Source of the DNA: Neomegalonema sp. | Lineage (GTDB): Bacteria > Pseudomonadota > Alphaproteobacteria > Rhodobacterales > Rhodobacteraceae | NCBI GenBank assembly: GCA_022760355.1 | Contig: JALEGB010000128.1 | Location: forward strand, 1 to 50,471 | Length of the DNA stretch: 50,471 bases | Reading direction: 5' to 3' | In this document: positions 7,604 through 17,203 of the stretch, one piece after another | Position numbering within the stretch: position 1 is the first letter of the stretch | Layout: the number at the start of each line of letters is the position of its first letter | Program-made: the position numbers and the translations under genes | The notes under the pieces: generated by a model | Database searches by the model: none | Seen by the model: the letters and a program-made list of their open reading frames with translations, nothing else | Told to the model about the DNA's origin: nothing

Positions 7604-9979
7604 TTAGAACCGGGTCGCCACACCGAAGGAGAAGAACTCGTCCTTGTCTTCTTCTTCCTTCTGAATAGGCACAGCCAAGTTGAAGCGCAGCGGTCCGAAT
7701 GGCGAGGTCCAGAACAAGCTCACACCGGCGGTTGCGCGCAGCTTGAAGCTATCGTCAACCGAAAGAGTGCCTGTATCCGTCGCATAGCGGGTGTCGTCCA
7801 GCCCCCAGACAGAACCCACATCCGCGAATACGCCGCCAAAGATGCCATACTCTTCCGGCAATCCGAGCGGGAACGAAATGTCCGCACGCAGCAAGGCGTA
7901 GTAGTTGCCGCCGAGCGCCGCATCGTAGTTGTAAGTTGTCCCGCTGATCGTGGCGGTGTGCGTATCGCGAGGCCCGACGCCACTCTTGCGGAAGCCGCGG
8001 AACTCGTCGCCGCCCAGGCTGAACCGGTCCGAGATCTTGACATCATCATCGCCGCCAAGACCGACGATTGCGCCGCCCTCGAGCGACAAGCTGACGATGA
8101 CGTCCTCACGGAAGAAGGAGGTGTAGCCCTTAATTTTACCTTTGCTGCGCAGGTAGAAGGTATCGCCACCGACGCCAGCGAAGGTCTGATTAAGCGTCAG
8201 AATAAAGCCTTCAGTCGGCTGGTTTTTGCTGTTCCGGAAATCGAGCGTGTAGTCGTAGCCGACTGACGACACCAAGCGCCCGCCCTTGTCTGCTTTAACA
8301 AGCGGCGAAGCGGAGGACGGCACCTCTACGATGTTGTCATACACCAGCTTATAGCGAAGGCGGATCTTGCTATACTCATCGATCGGGAAACCAATGCTCG
8401 GCGAGAAGCCCGACCGTTTGGTTTCGAAGTCAGATTCGTCCGACTGATCCGATTCGATGTGGAAAACTTGAATGCCGGCCTCAAGGTTGCGACCCAGGAA
8501 ATACGGCTCGATAAAAGCGAAGTCATAGGTCTGGCGCGATGAGCTGGCCGCAATGGAGATGCGCACCAACTGACCGCGCCCCAGGAAGTTGCGCTCCGTC
8601 AGGCTGATCGTGCCGCCCAAGCTATCGACCGATGAGAAACCGATACCGAACGAAAGATCGCCAGTCGCCTTTTCTTTCACCTTCGCGCGAACAACGACGC
8701 GGTCGGGCGCGCTGCCCTTCGCCGTTTTCACCTCGGTTTTGCCGAAGAAGCCGAGCGCCCGGATCCGGCTCCGGCTCCGCGTCAAACCATAGGTGCTGAA
8801 CGCGTCGCCCTCGACGAAGTCGAACTCGCGGCGGATAACATGGTCCAGCGTTCGGCTGTTGCCTTCAATTTCAATCCGCTCGACATACAGCCGCGGCGCG
8901 TCGACGAAGACATAGCGGATGTCGACTACCGGCTTGCCATCCGCGCGGCGTTTGCGCGCCTGCGGTTTCACATCCACGAAGCGGACGCCGTCTTCGGCCA
9001 GGCGCTGCTGCATTTTCTTCACGGTCCGCTGAACCAGATCAGCGTCGTACGTGTCGCCAGGAACGGTCGCGATCAAACCGGCGTATTTCTTCGGGTCGAA
9101 TTTCGGGATGCGCGAAAACACGCCCACATCGCCAACATCGTAGCGCTCGCCTTCCGAGACGGTGAAGGTGATGATGAAGCCGTCCCGATCCGGGCTCAGC
9201 TCCGCAACCGCCGACACGACTTCGAAGTCTGCATAGCCGCGCGCAAAATAGAAACGGCGCAGCAGCTGCTTATCCACCTCGATACGATCGGGATTGTAGT
9301 TGTCCGACGTCGCGAGGACTTTCCACCACGCGCTTTCCGAGGTCTGGACAATCGACCGCAGCCGGCGATCTGAGTATTCGTCGTTGCCGACGAAATTGAT
9401 CGACAGGATGCCAACCGTTTTGCCTTCTTTGATCTCGAAGACCAAATCAACGCGGTTGCCTTTGCGCTCAATGATTTTCGGCTCGACGGTCGCTGAGTAG
9501 CGGCCAGCGGCGCGGTAAGCGTCCAAGATCGTCAGCGCATCAGCCTCAGCGCGTGCGCGGGTGAAGGCGCCGCGGGGACGCGAGCGGATCTGCGCCTGCA
9601 GAACCTTATCCTTGATCGCCGAGTTGCCCTCGAACGAAATCTCGCTGATCACCGGGTTCTCGGCGACGTCGACCAGCAGCAAGCCGCCAGGACGCGGCGT
9701 GATGCTGACATCCTTAAACAGGCCGGTTGCGAACAAGCGCTTCAGCGCGTCGTTCACCGCAGTCTTCGTCAGCGCATCCCCAGGCGCCAGCCGCAGATAC
9801 GAGACGATGGTCTCGCGCTCAACCCGTTGAGCGCCGCGGACCTCAATCTTGCTGAGGCGCTCGACGGTCTCCTGCGCCCATGCTGCGCCGCCGGAGGTCA
9901 TCGCCGGACCGACAGAAGCGACGATCGCCGCCATGCAGATCAGGATCGCCTTCGCTATCGTCGCTCTTCGAAGCGTCAT
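7604..9979 (-). CDS. bamA: Outer membrane protein assembly factor BamA
   Basis: BamA is the central subunit of the outer-membrane beta-barrel assembly machine. The 791-residue protein has a signal peptide ending near AAWA (about residue 34), five POTRA modules (about 40-440, first one beginning LSKIEVRGAQRVERETIV), then a 16-stranded barrel ending in the phenylalanine signature (FSFGVATRF). The barrel has the conserved GGDEFRGFR loop. The start at MTLRRATIAK begins a normal signal peptide; the frame is open for 80 further codons upstream but with no signal-like content, so I do not use them. The local ribosome site (AGGGG) is modest. It is followed by skp. Confidence 0.96.
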   Translation of the reverse strand: MTLRRATIAKAILICMAAIVASVGPAMTSGGAAWAQETVERLSKIEVRGAQRVERETIVSYLRLAPGDALTKTAVNDALKRLFATGLFKDVSITPRPGGLLLVDVAENPVISEISFEGNSAIKDKVLQAQIRSRPRGAFTRARAEADALTILDAYRAAGRYSATVEPKIIERKGNRVDLVFEIKEGKTVGILSINFVGNDEYSDRRLRSIVQTSESAWWKVLATSDNYNPDRIEVDKQLLRRFYFARGYADFEVVSAVAELSPDRDGFIITFTVSEGERYDVGDVGVFSRIPKFDPKKYAGLIATVPGDTYDADLVQRTVKKMQQRLAEDGVRFVDVKPQARKRRADGKPVVDIRYVFVDAPRLYVERIEIEGNSRTLDHVIRREFDFVEGDAFSTYGLTRSRSRIRALGFFGKTEVKTAKGSAPDRVVVRAKVKEKATGDLSFGIGFSSVDSLGGTISLTERNFLGRGQLVRISIAASSSRQTYDFAFIEPYFLGRNLEAGIQVFHIESDQSDESDFETKRSGFSPSIGFPIDEYSKIRLRYKLVYDNIVEVPSSASPLVKADKGGRLVSSVGYDYTLDFRNSKNQPTEGFILTLNQTFAGVGGDTFYLRSKGKIKGYTSFFREDVIVSLSLEGGAIVGLGGDDDVKISDRFSLGGDEFRGFRKSGVGPRDTHTATISGTTYNYDAALGGNYYALLRADISFPLGLPEEYGIFGGVFADVGSVWGLDDTRYATDTGTLSVDDSFKLRATAGVSLFWTSPFGPLRFNLAVPIQKEEEDKDEFFSFGVATRF

Positions 9980-10310
9980 TGTCACACCCCTGCTCCGCGG
10001 CGCTGACGGCCGCTGCGTCTCTCCCGCCAGGAAGCGGCCCGCCCATGTCTTGGCGCCGCCTGATTGCCCTGGCTCTCCCAGCCGAGCGCATGGCGCCCGC
10101 CCTATCTCGCGTCCGGCCCGCAAAAAAACACGCGCCTTTCGCCCACATGAACGACCTACCGGCGTCTTGGGCGTAGGATCAAGTCGTTCCACCATAATCG
10201 GCGTCGAAAATAGCGCCATGATGGTTCAGGCGCCGCTTCTTTGCCGCGCTTCACCGGATTTTTCCGGAGAAGCCCTTTCGCTCCGCCCCGCGCGCGTCAA
10301 ACGCCGGGGA
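9980..10310. other. rseP-bamA intergenic region
   Basis: These 331 bases separate rseP from bamA. The bamA frame stays open through 80 codons of it, but the translated stretch is Arg/Pro/Gly-rich and unlike a gene. An imperfect hairpin at 10249-10272 has arms CTTCaCCGG and CCGGaGAAG around a six-base loop, just after the rseP stop; no T-run follows on the minus strand. A bamA promoter probably lies here, but I cannot place it. Confidence 0.4.
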
Positions 10311-11693
10311 CTAACACGCCTTCGCTGAAAGCTTCGCCAGCAGAGGCGACAGGTCATTCATGGTGGCGAACACCATCAGCAGCAGCACCGCCGCCAGTCC
10401 GACAGTCATCGCGATCTCCATCCACCGCTCATTGACGGGGCGGCCCCGCACCGCCTCAACCGCGTGGAACACGAGATGGCCGCCATCCAACACCGGGATG
10501 GGCAGCAGGTTCATAATGCCAATCGCGGCCGAAATCAGCGCGATCAGCTGCAAAAACGCTACGATGCCGAGGCTCGCCGCGCGGCCTGAGGCGTCGGCGA
10601 TGCCGATCAAGCTGTTGATCGACGAGCCATCCACCTTCTGCGTAATCCAAGCGTATATATAGCCAAAGGTCTGCTCAGCAACTAAATACGGCATGGCCAC
10701 ACCAGTTACTGCGGCCTGACCGACGCTTGCCGGCAACATTTGCGGCGCAACGCCGAGTCCACCCTTAGACACCACGCCAATTTGATAGACGCGCTCAGGC
10801 TGCTTCGTATCCGGGTTGATCCGTTCCGCGACATGCGGCGTCAATTTCGCGGATTTTGTTTCGCCATTGCGGACAAATTTAATGACCGTCTCAGCCCCGC
10901 CCGAGGCTTCGACCGCCTTGCGCAACTCGCCAAAAGACCTGATCGGCTTATCGCCATAGCCGACGATCACGTCCCCCTTGCGAATACAAGCCAGATCGGC
11001 AGGCTTGCCCGCCGCCACCCGCGCAACCTCCGCCGGCACGCGTAGATCCGCAGTCAGCTCAACCTCCGCCCCGTCGCGCCGGACCAGAAGCTTGGTCTCC
11101 GATCCCGGATACTCAAGCGCCTTGGCGAAACCGCGAAAGCCGTCAATCTCCTTGCCGTCAACCCGAAGAACCTGATCGCCGGGCCGCAAGCCAGCCTTGG
11201 CCGCCAAGCTTTCCGGAGCAACTTTGCCAATGACGGCGTCCCGATTCGCCACGCCGGTCGCGAATGTCAGGAAGAAGGCCAGAATGATGGTGAGAATGAA
11301 GTTCGCCATCGGTCCGGCGAGGATCGTCAGCGCCCGCGCCCAGATCGGCGCGCCGTTCAGCGTCGTCCGCCGCTCCTCCGGCGACATCTGAGCGACTTCA
11401 GCCGTAGCCCCGGAGCTCGCCGCGTCCGTATCGCCGCGAAACTTCACGTAACCGCCCAGCGGCAGCAGCGATACGCGCCATCGCGTGTTGTGCCGATCCG
11501 TCCAGCCGAAAATCTCGCGCCCAAAGCCGATTGAAAACGCCTCGGCTTTGATCCCGCACCAACGGCCGACCAGATAGTGGCCCATCTCGTGAACAAATAC
11601 GACGATCGACAGCACCACCAGAAACGGCAGCACGACCGTGAGCAACATCTCGATCAACGGTCCAAGCAAAGGCAGATCGTACAAAATACTCAT
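10311..11693 (-). CDS. rseP: Site-2 intramembrane zinc protease RseP (M50)
   Basis: RseP cuts transmembrane anchors such as anti-sigma factors in regulated intramembrane proteolysis. The 460-residue protein has the zinc motif HEMGH (His35, Glu36, His39) in its first membrane segment, two PDZ-like domains (GLRPGDQVLRVDGKEIDGF near 170 and ACIRKGDVIVGYGDKPI near 250), and the LPIPVLDGGHLV motif carrying the third zinc ligand Asp near the C-terminus. Length is normal. No clear ribosome binding site precedes the ATG, so a nearby alternative start is possible. It lies downstream of cdsA, with 211 bases between them where dxr is usually found. Confidence 0.94.
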   Translation of the reverse strand: MSILYDLPLLGPLIEMLLTVVLPFLVVLSIVVFVHEMGHYLVGRWCGIKAEAFSIGFGREIFGWTDRHNTRWRVSLLPLGGYVKFRGDTDAASSGATAEVAQMSPEERRTTLNGAPIWARALTILAGPMANFILTIILAFFLTFATGVANRDAVIGKVAPESLAAKAGLRPGDQVLRVDGKEIDGFRGFAKALEYPGSETKLLVRRDGAEVELTADLRVPAEVARVAAGKPADLACIRKGDVIVGYGDKPIRSFGELRKAVEASGGAETVIKFVRNGETKSAKLTPHVAERINPDTKQPERVYQIGVVSKGGLGVAPQMLPASVGQAAVTGVAMPYLVAEQTFGYIYAWITQKVDGSSINSLIGIADASGRAASLGIVAFLQLIALISAAIGIMNLLPIPVLDGGHLVFHAVEAVRGRPVNERWMEIAMTVGLAAVLLLMVFATMNDLSPLLAKLSAKAC

Positions 11694-11904
11694 TATCGCC
11701 GCAGTGTCCTCGTGCTCGCTGAGAGCGTCAGCCGCGCAAGGCGCCCGTTTCGGCTCTCAACACATCCTCATGACGCAGCCATCAGGTTCAGGCCGCGCTC
11801 TCGGCAGGATACTTAAGCGCTCTTGCCCTACGGTTTAATTCCTTTATCCAACCCAGGGCAAATAAAGCGGCGTCACGCTTGGTTGAGCATCAACATAGCC
11901 GCGC

Positions 11905-12732
11905 TCACCAGACGAACACCTCCTTGCCGCGCGCGAAAGTGACAATCGCCGCAACGATCGTCGCCGCTAGCAAGCCGTCCAGCCGATCCAGCGCGCCGCC
12001 ATGGCCCGGGATCAGCTTGCTGGCGTCCTTAACCCCGAAACGACGTTTCAACGCGCTTTCCGCCAGATCGCCCATCTGAGCGACAGCAGCCGCAACAAGC
12101 GAGACCGCGACCACTTCCTGGTAATAAGTGCCCGTCGTCGCCCAGGAAAACATGCCGCCGCTGAAGGCTGCCAACGCCGCGCCGCCGATGAAGCCCGCCC
12201 ATGTCTTGCTCGGCGACAGGGACGGCGCCAACCGCGGCCCGCCGATCAATCGCCCAGCGAAATAGCCGCCGATATCCGTCGCCGCAACAACCAGCACCAA
12301 CCAAACCGACGTCTCCAACCCATAGGCGGGTTGATCCCGCAGAAAGACGAACGCCGAGGAGGCGCCGCCAAGCAGCAGAACGCCCGGCGCAGTCCAGCGC
12401 CAATCGCGGCCCCCGCCGCGATCCAGGCTGACAGTAACGATCACGCCGCCAAGAAGTAGAAAACCCGCCGGCGCCACGCGCCCTTCGAGATGCGCGATAA
12501 ACGGCGCAAGCGCCACAAGCGCTGGGAAAAACACGTCCCGGCGGGTGAAACCGCCATCACGCGACGCGACAATCGCCCGGTACTCCCACGCCATTGCGCC
12601 CGCGGCGGCGGAGACCAACAGAGCGGAAATCCAGCCGCCGGCCCATATCGCCGCCGCCGCCGCCGCCCCTAAGGCCAACCCTGAGGCGAGACGCGGCCCC
12701 AGATCAGACAGCCCGCCTCGCGCCGCGCTCAC
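11905..12732 (-). CDS. cdsA: Phosphatidate cytidylyltransferase CdsA
   Basis: CdsA makes CDP-diacylglycerol from phosphatidate and CTP for phospholipid synthesis. The 275-residue integral membrane protein (about seven or eight hydrophobic segments) carries the SPSKTWAGFIGG motif and the C-terminal family signature: LKRRFGVKDASKLIPGHGG followed by ALDRLDG. The start is GTG, three bases after the uppS stop and without a clear ribosome binding site, so translation probably depends on uppS. The next gene should be dxr in the common alphaproteobacterial order, but rseP follows directly. Confidence 0.94.
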   Translation of the reverse strand: MSAARGGLSDLGPRLASGLALGAAAAAAIWAGGWISALLVSAAAGAMAWEYRAIVASRDGGFTRRDVFFPALVALAPFIAHLEGRVAPAGFLLLGGVIVTVSLDRGGGRDWRWTAPGVLLLGGASSAFVFLRDQPAYGLETSVWLVLVVAATDIGGYFAGRLIGGPRLAPSLSPSKTWAGFIGGAALAAFSGGMFSWATTGTYYQEVVAVSLVAAAVAQMGDLAESALKRRFGVKDASKLIPGHGGALDRLDGLLAATIVAAIVTFARGKEVFVW

Positions 12733-12735
12733 GGC

Positions 12736-13530
12736 TTAGCCGAACGAAGCGCCAAAACGGCGATCTCGCGCTCGAAAGGCTCGGACCGCCTTTGCGAAGC
12801 TTTCCTGCGTAAATTCGGGCCATGTTTCTTGAAGGAAAATGAACTCCGCATAGGCCGCCTGCCACAGGAGAAAATTCGAAAGCCGCTGCTCGCCCGAGGT
12901 GCGGATCACGAGGTCCGGATCGGGCAAATCCGCCGTCTCGAGCGCCGAAGCCAGGGCTTCTTCGGTCACATCTTCTGCGGCCAGCGCGCCTTCCGCCACC
13001 TGCTCCGCCAAACGGCGCGCGGCGTTAGCGATCTCGGCGCGCGCGCCATAGTTGAGCGCCACCACCAGCCGCAATTGACGGCCTTCCTGCGTCGCCTTTT
13101 CCAATGCGCACATCATCGACTGCACATCGGCGGGCAAGCGGGTCGGGTCCCCCAGGAACGTCACTCGCACGCCCTCGCGGATCAGGCTTTCGGCTTCTTC
13201 CGCGAAATACACGCGAAACAGCTCCATCAAACCTGAGACTTCCTCCGCCGGACGCCGCCAATTCTCGGTGGAGAAAGCGTAGAGCGTCAGCACTTCAACC
13301 CCGAGATCCGGGCATGCGCGAATGGCCTCGCGCACGCTCTCCGCGCCGCGGCGATGGCCTTCCAGCCGATCCAAGCCATGAGCGCGCGCCCAGCGCCCGT
13401 TGCCGTCCATAATAATGCCGACATGCCGCGGCGCTGGATGGAGTGGCGAAAGCGCCTCGGCGCCGTTGCGGCCCGTAGCGGCTCCGATCTCCATCATACT
13501 TTCCGCTGCGTTGCCGCTGGTATTCGCCAC
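12736..13530 (-). CDS. uppS: Undecaprenyl diphosphate synthase UppS
   Basis: UppS is the cis-prenyltransferase that builds undecaprenyl diphosphate, the lipid carrier for peptidoglycan and other polymers. The 264-residue protein has the GIIMDGNGRWA motif with catalytic Asp42, the LTLYAFSTENWRRP motif, and the late substrate motif DLVIRTSGEQRLSNFLLWQ followed by YAEF. The GTG start has GGTGGGG upstream; ATGs at 13497 and 13494 are alternatives and would remove a non-conserved N-terminal stretch. The 30 residues before the core are longer than in E. coli. It overlaps nothing and is three bases from cdsA. Confidence 0.95.
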   Translation of the reverse strand: MANTSGNAAESMMEIGAATGRNGAEALSPLHPAPRHVGIIMDGNGRWARAHGLDRLEGHRRGAESVREAIRACPDLGVEVLTLYAFSTENWRRPAEEVSGLMELFRVYFAEEAESLIREGVRVTFLGDPTRLPADVQSMMCALEKATQEGRQLRLVVALNYGARAEIANAARRLAEQVAEGALAAEDVTEEALASALETADLPDPDLVIRTSGEQRLSNFLLWQAAYAEFIFLQETWPEFTQESFAKAVRAFRARDRRFGASFG

Positions 13531-13584
13531 GCTTCCCCACCCATCTTTAACTCGCGAATAAGCAAAAATGCCAAAACGCGCGGC

Positions 13585-14142
13585 CTAGATCTGCATGATT
13601 TCTTTTTCTTTATCCGCAAGCGCCCCATCTACCGACGCAATTTTCTTATCGGTCAGCGCTTGGATCTCATCCGAATACAGCTTTTGATCGTCCTCAGACA
13701 ACCCATCCGCTTTGGCTTTCTTAACCTGATCCATGCCGTCGCGCCGCACGTTGCGCACCGCGACGCGCGCCTTCTCCGCATACTGGCCGGCGACTTTGGT
13801 CAATTCACGCCGGCGCTCTTCATTCAGCTCCGGGATTGGAACGCGGATCAGAGTTCCATCCACCACTGGGTTAACGCCGAGACCGGAATTGCGGATCGCC
13901 TTCTCCGCCGCGCCGACCAATCCCTTGTCCCAAACATTCAGAACCACCATCCGCGGCTCTGGCACGTTGATCGTGCCGATTTGGTTCAACGGGGTCGTCG
14001 ACCCGTAGGCTTCAACCGTAACCGGTTCAAGCATCGACGCGGAGGCGCGTCCAGTCCGAAGAGATGCAAATTCCGTTTTCAGCGCGCCAATTGCGCCATC
14101 CATCCGCCGCTCGAGATCATCGAGATCGGGTCCGTCCGACAT
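13585..14142 (-). CDS. frr: Ribosome recycling factor
   Basis: RRF splits post-termination ribosomes together with EF-G. The 185-residue length is exactly typical. Conserved parts include [10 protein letters not shown] near residue 25, [44 protein letters not shown] and VRNVRRDG, ending in the long helical hairpin that packs as domain I. AGGAG lies six bases before the ATG. It is downstream of pyrH with 39 bases between, the classic pyrH-frr pair. Confidence 0.97.
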   Translation of the reverse strand: MSDGPDLDDLERRMDGAIGALKTEFASLRTGRASASMLEPVTVEAYGSTTPLNQIGTINVPEPRMVVLNVWDKGLVGAAEKAIRNSGLGVNPVVDGTLIRVPIPELNEERRRELTKVAGQYAEKARVAVRNVRRDGMDQVKKAKADGLSEDDQKLYSDEIQALTDKKIASVDGALADKEKEIMQI

Positions 14143-14181
14143 TGCCTGCTCCTATTATCCTCGTTGTGTCGCCGCCGCCTC

Positions 14182-14934
14182 TCAGCCGGGTCGCACAAGC
14201 GTATAGCGTCCGCGGCCGTAAAGTATAGGCGTGAAACCCTCGGGCGCCTCCAGCGCGAACACCACAACCGGCAGCTTATTGTCGCGCGCCAAAGCAATCG
14301 CCGCCGCGTCCATAACCTTGAGATCCTTCAAAAGAACCTCGGTGTAATCCACCTCAGCGTAGCGCTGCGCGTCCGGGTTGGTTTTCGGATCGCTGTCATA
14401 GACGCCGTCAACCTGCGTCGCCTTCCACAGCGCGTCGCAACCGCTTTCCAGCGCGCGCAAGGTCGCGGCGGTGTCCGTGGTGAAGTACGGATTGCCCGTG
14501 CCGGCGGCGAAGATGGTCACCACGCCGGCCTCCAGATGCCGTCGCGCGCCGGCGGCGCTGAAGGACTCACATACGGTCGGCATTGGAATGGCGGACATCG
14601 TCCGCGCCGCCACCCCAGCTGCGCGCAGCGCGCCTTCGAGCGCCAACGCGTTCATCACCGTCGCCAACATCCCCATATGGTCCGCCGAGCTGCGCTCCAT
14701 CCCCGCCGCAGAGTTGGAAAGACCGCGAAAAATGTTGCCGCCGCCGACAACCAACGCCAGCTCAACCCCTGTTTTGCGCAGCTCTGCAATCCGGGCGGCG
14801 ACGCGCGTCACCGTCGGGGGATGCAGCCCGTAGCCCTGATCGCCCATCAAGGCTTCGCCTGAGATCTTCAGCAGTACGCGCCGATATAGCGGCGCCTCGG
14901 CGCCCGAAGGGGGGTCTGTTTGGTCGACCGACAT
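14182..14934 (-). CDS. pyrH: UMP kinase
   Basis: PyrH phosphorylates UMP to UDP using ATP. The 250-residue protein has the amino-acid-kinase fold motifs: [13 protein letters not shown], the [12 protein letters not shown] glycine loop, [13 protein letters not shown], and [16 protein letters not shown] short Asp/Pro/Ser-rich N-terminal stretch precedes the core. I start at MSVDQTDPP: a 41-codon upstream open extension is Arg/Gly-rich and non-conserved. GGGAG lies about ten bases before this ATG. It heads the pyrH-frr-uppS-cdsA run, but unlike most bacteria it is separated from tsf by an opposing gene and the tsf terminator, so it needs its own promoter in 14935-15210. Confidence 0.96.
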   Translation of the reverse strand: MSVDQTDPPSGAEAPLYRRVLLKISGEALMGDQGYGLHPPTVTRVAARIAELRKTGVELALVVGGGNIFRGLSNSAAGMERSSADHMGMLATVMNALALEGALRAAGVAARTMSAIPMPTVCESFSAAGARRHLEAGVVTIFAAGTGNPYFTTDTAATLRALESGCDALWKATQVDGVYDSDPKTNPDAQRYAEVDYTEVLLKDLKVMDAAAIALARDNKLPVVVFALEAPEGFTPILYGRGRYTLVRPG

Positions 14935-15210
14935 ATTAAATCCGCTCCCAAGCTGCAGCCGCGGTTCAGAACGCGCGGAACCTGTCGCAAATCGCCCCGC
15001 GCCGCAAGCGCTGCGCCTGCAGCAGAACAACGCGCGCGCCCCATTGGCGCGCCGCATCAGATCACGCAGTTGATGCGGCCGCTCTGCTTACCCACAAGAG
15101 TTGCGCCAGATTAAGACAATGAAGAGGATGCGCGGCGGCCGCCGGCACAGATTCGCTCAAAATGCGAACGAGGCGCGCGCCCTAACGTCCGAGCGAGCGG
15201 AGAGACGCCT

Positions 15211-17103
15211 ATGCACCCGAGCAGCCCTCGAATTGATCAAGATGACGCCGCGCTAAAAACAGCGGCCGCGGCGTTTATGGCCGCGCGTGGATACCAAATC
15301 CAAAAGCTCGGGCCAGACGCCCTGATCGGGCGACGAGACGCGCGCGTAATCGGCGCGGTGATCCTGTCCGAAAATGACGCAGATCCAACCAAGGCCGCTT
15401 TCGCCGCCATCAACGCGTTGCGCAGCGCGGGCTTGCCGGCCGATCAAATCGTACCGATCATCAAACGCAGCCGCGCGGGCCTCAATCGCGGCGCCATCGC
15501 CGAGGCCGGCGGCTCCCCCCTGACGCCGCCCCACTTCTTCGATTGGTACTTCCGCGCCCGCCGCTATGACGATGCGGATGACAGCAGCGTATTGTCGGAT
15601 CGTCTGCGCCGCAAAGTGCGCAATTTCAAAGTCACACCGCGCGCGCCGCAGCCTTACCGCCGATTGGCCAGCTTCGCCCCTGACGCGCCGACAATCGAGA
15701 GCGGGCGCGATCTGTATGAGCGCCTGGCCCCTGATTTCGCCGCGCTGCCCGAAGGCCCAAGGCTGATCGTTTTATGCGGACCGGCGGGCGTCGGAAAAAG
15801 CGTGCTGACGGCGGAACTGCTGGAAACCGCGCAAACCGCTTTCAACACCGCCAAGAGCCGAGACCAGCTCGGGTCCCGTCCCATCCTGTTCGAGCCGGCC
15901 GAACTCGGCTCCACCGCCGCAGGCGCGGCTGAATTCCGATCTTTCCGCGACCTTGTCGCCCGGCTATTTGGCTCCGAGATCACCAGCGAAGTCCCCAGCG
16001 ACGCATTCTCCTGGCTGCATCGCCAAGGGCTGAACAGCTGGATCCTCGACGGGCTCGACGAGTTTTTCCGGCGTCAAACCAACTTTTTCGAAACGCTGCA
16101 AAGCGCGCTGGAAGCGCCGGGCAGCCGGGCGCGCGTGCTCTTCTCCACCCGCGACAGCCTGTTCGCCTCCTCCGATGCGCTGCGGGCGTTTCTGCATCAC
16201 CGCTTGGCGACGCGCCCAGAGCAAACCGAGATTTATGAGCTGGAACGCTGGGACCGCGAGGCGAAGCGCGCCTACATCGCCGCGGTGCTGACCGCGGAGC
16301 AAGGCGAGGCCGGCCAACCGCAGATTGACGCCATCGCCACCCGGATCGAAGCCCGCCCAGATCTGGAGACGCTCTCGGATCTGCCTTTCTACTGCAGCCG
16401 TCTGGTGCAAGCGATCCGCAAGGGAGAAGAACGGGCGCTGGCCAACGAATTTGCACTGCTGCAATTCACGGTCGACGCCATCATCGATCGGGAGATTATC
16501 GAGAAACAGGTCATGCGGCTCGATGAATTCGTCGCCGATTTCGATCGTGCGGAGATCGAGGCGGCGAATGAGCTCAATCGCGGCGACGCTGCAAGCCTGC
16601 GCGCGGCGATCGAAGCGCGCGGGCGGGCGGAGCTGGAGGATATGCTCGGCATGACCGCCTATCTCTATCGCTTCGCAGCGGAAACGCCTGAAACGGAGAT
16701 GGACGCAGCCGATTGGATCGACGGCGTGCTGCCAAGCCTGATTGCGCCGGATCTCGATGAAGAATCAGCCCGCCGGCTGGAGCTCGCACTGGCGCATTTC
16801 CCGCTCTTCGCCCGCGGCGCTGGAGACGGCGATGAGGGCGCGGTCCGCTTCGTGCATATGCTCGTCGCCGAGTATCTGGCCTCAACCCATGCGTTGAACC
16901 TGCTCCGAGGGCGGCCAACCGCGCCAAAGATGTGGGAAATGGCCCTTGGACGGCGGCGAGATTGGGAACGCACCGTCTATTTCCGCCGGCTTGCTGCGGA
17001 GCTTCGCGCAGATTCGGAGCTTCGCCGCGCTGCGGAGGCCATCGCCCCCGCCCTCACCGCGCAAGCAGCCCCGCGCCTTGCTCAGCTGCTGCAGGCGGTA
17101 TGA
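15211..17103 (+). CDS. STAND/NACHT-type P-loop NTPase, function unknown
   Basis: A 630-residue protein with a central signal-transduction ATPase module. Walker A is GPAGVGKS at residues 190-197; the NACHT-style Walker B is WILDGLDEFF with Asp280, Asp283 and Glu284. A sensor-like arginine follows in VLFSTRDS. The first 110 residues form a separate small alpha/beta domain (GYQIQKLGPDALIGRR, GAVILSEND, IVPIIKRS) that resembles a restriction-nuclease-like or receiver-like fold, but I see no intact nuclease motif. The C-terminal 200 residues are helical, with no TPR, LRR or WD repeats. No signal peptide or membrane segment is seen. GGAG lies eight bases before the ATG. It is a single gene, divergent from pyrH and convergent with tsf. 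STAND ATPases often sense infection or stress, but that role here is inference. Composition matches its neighbours, so recent transfer is not evident. Confidence 0.75.
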   Translation: MHPSSPRIDQDDAALKTAAAAFMAARGYQIQKLGPDALIGRRDARVIGAVILSENDADPTKAAFAAINALRSAGLPADQIVPIIKRSRAGLNRGAIAEAGGSPLTPPHFFDWYFRARRYDDADDSSVLSDRLRRKVRNFKVTPRAPQPYRRLASFAPDAPTIESGRDLYERLAPDFAALPEGPRLIVLCGPAGVGKSVLTAELLETAQTAFNTAKSRDQLGSRPILFEPAELGSTAAGAAEFRSFRDLVARLFGSEITSEVPSDAFSWLHRQGLNSWILDGLDEFFRRQTNFFETLQSALEAPGSRARVLFSTRDSLFASSDALRAFLHHRLATRPEQTEIYELERWDREAKRAYIAAVLTAEQGEAGQPQIDAIATRIEARPDLETLSDLPFYCSRLVQAIRKGEERALANEFALLQFTVDAIIDREIIEKQVMRLDEFVADFDRAEIEAANELNRGDAASLRAAIEARGRAELEDMLGMTAYLYRFAAETPETEMDAADWIDGVLPSLIAPDLDEESARRLELALAHFPLFARGAGDGDEGAVRFVHMLVAEYLASTHALNLLRGRPTAPKMWEMALGRRRDWERTVYFRRLAAELRADSELRRAAEAIAPALTAQAAPRLAQLLQAV

Positions 17104-17148
17104 TACATCGGCGCGCCGCGGCGCCGCGCCACGGAGCGCCGTAGACAC

Positions 17149-17179
17149 AAAAAAACCGCTCAGCCACGGGGCTGAGCGG
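17149..17179 (-). terminator. Rho-independent terminator of rpsB-tsf
   Basis: On the minus strand, 10 perfect base pairs (CCGCTCAGCC / GGCTGAGCGG, four-base loop) are followed directly by seven T. It lies 25 bases past the tsf stop. On the plus strand no T-run follows, so it serves tsf rather than the opposing ATPase gene. Confidence 0.9.
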
Positions 17180-17203
17180 CTCAATTTAGGGGGAGAAAGC
17201 CGA

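Noticed and set aside
7604-10219. BamA starting 80 codons upstream
   Set aside because: The upstream stretch is Arg/Gly-rich and non-conserved, and a normal signal peptide begins at the ATG at 9979.
15211-17103. The NACHT gene as a recently acquired island
   Set aside because: Composition and codon use look like those of its neighbours, and there are no flanking repeats or transposase remnants.
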